DNA from: Rhizobium sp. 9140
GTDB lineage: Bacteria > Pseudomonadota > Alphaproteobacteria > Rhizobiales > Rhizobiaceae
DNA length: 64,000 nt
Reading direction: 5' to 3'
Assembly (NCBI RefSeq): GCF_900067135.1
Contig: NZ_FJUR01000001.1
Coordinates: 1,181,501 to 1,245,500, forward strand
Shown: piece after piece, positions 64,000 through 64,000 of the stretch
Numbering within the stretch: the first letter of the stretch is position 1
Layout: every line of letters begins with the position of its first letter
Translations under genes and position numbers: made by a program
The notes under the pieces: model-generated
Seen by the model: only the letters and a program-made list of their open reading frames with translations
Told to the model about the DNA's origin: nothing
The model's database searches: none

Positions 64000-64000
64000 T

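Overview
The window is ordinary chromosomal DNA of an alphaproteobacterium of the order Rhizobiales, most likely family Rhizobiaceae (Ensifer/Sinorhizobium, Rhizobium, Agrobacterium or Shinella group). The basis is a GC-rich, densely coding sequence, a GcrA cell-cycle regulator, a SAM-II riboswitch before metZ, two-domain dCTP deaminase and alphaproteobacterial TerB/Tim44/host-attachment proteins. From memory, the gene order (frcR-frcBCAK, pyrC, pyrE, pgi; ppk2, phoR, pstSCAB, phoUB, gcrA, argDF, hslO, apaG, metZ) is like that of the Sinorhizobium meliloti chromosome. I see no CRISPR array, insertion sequence, prophage or recognisable defence island.

Layout. 1-9 kb: fructose import (frcR/fucU divergent from frcB-frcC-frcA-frcK), pyrimidine synthesis (pyrC, pyrE), a VOC protein and a PfkB fructokinase. 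9-13.5 kb, minus strand: L,D-transpeptidase, glucose-6-phosphate isomerase and FadD acyl-CoA ligase. 13.7-23.8 kb: MFS and AI-2E-type membrane proteins, NAD synthetase, a Crp/Fnr regulator, small conserved proteins, tRNA-Thr, a nitronate-monooxygenase-like flavoprotein and a rhizobial membrane protein of unknown role. 23.8-33 kb: phosphate block (PPK2, PhoR, PstSCAB, PhoU, PhoB). 33-40.7 kb: gcrA, argD-argF, hslO, apaG, riboswitch-controlled metZ, dcd, tRNA-Gly. 41-45 kb: a translationally coupled FGGY kinase / DeoR / GlpD-like operon. 45.3-52 kb: PAS-PAS-GGDEF protein, family 2 glycosyltransferase, solute-binding protein, TerB protein, nuclease-like protein and an S24 repressor. 52-58.2 kb: CaCA-type cation antiporter, MntR/MntH, DUF4174 protein, exported GDPD phosphodiesterase, Tim44-like protein. 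58.3-64 kb, minus strand: fatty-acid beta-oxidation genes fadE, fadA, fadB.

How the parts connect. Fructose imported by FrcBCA can be phosphorylated by the fructokinase and enter central metabolism through Pgi. A Pho box precedes pstS and a second candidate precedes the GDPD gene 24 kb away, consistent with lipid-phosphate recycling in phosphate starvation. An 18-bp motif of the TTGACG-N-TT-CGT type precedes fadD, the nitronate-monooxygenase-like gene and fadE, suggesting one shared fatty-acid regulon. Manganese uptake (mntH) is divergent from its likely regulator.

Points most worth a look: the shared fad-type motif; a small membrane-tail gene between fadA and fadB whose frame is broken at a run of nine A; a promoter and orphan terminator downstream of tRNA-Gly that could define a small RNA; six GANTC methylation sites within 150 bp upstream of gcrA; a 14-bp tandem repeat in the ppk2 leader; mutually exclusive terminator/antiterminator helices after the SAM-II aptamer; and a repeat element that supplies the stop codon of mntR.
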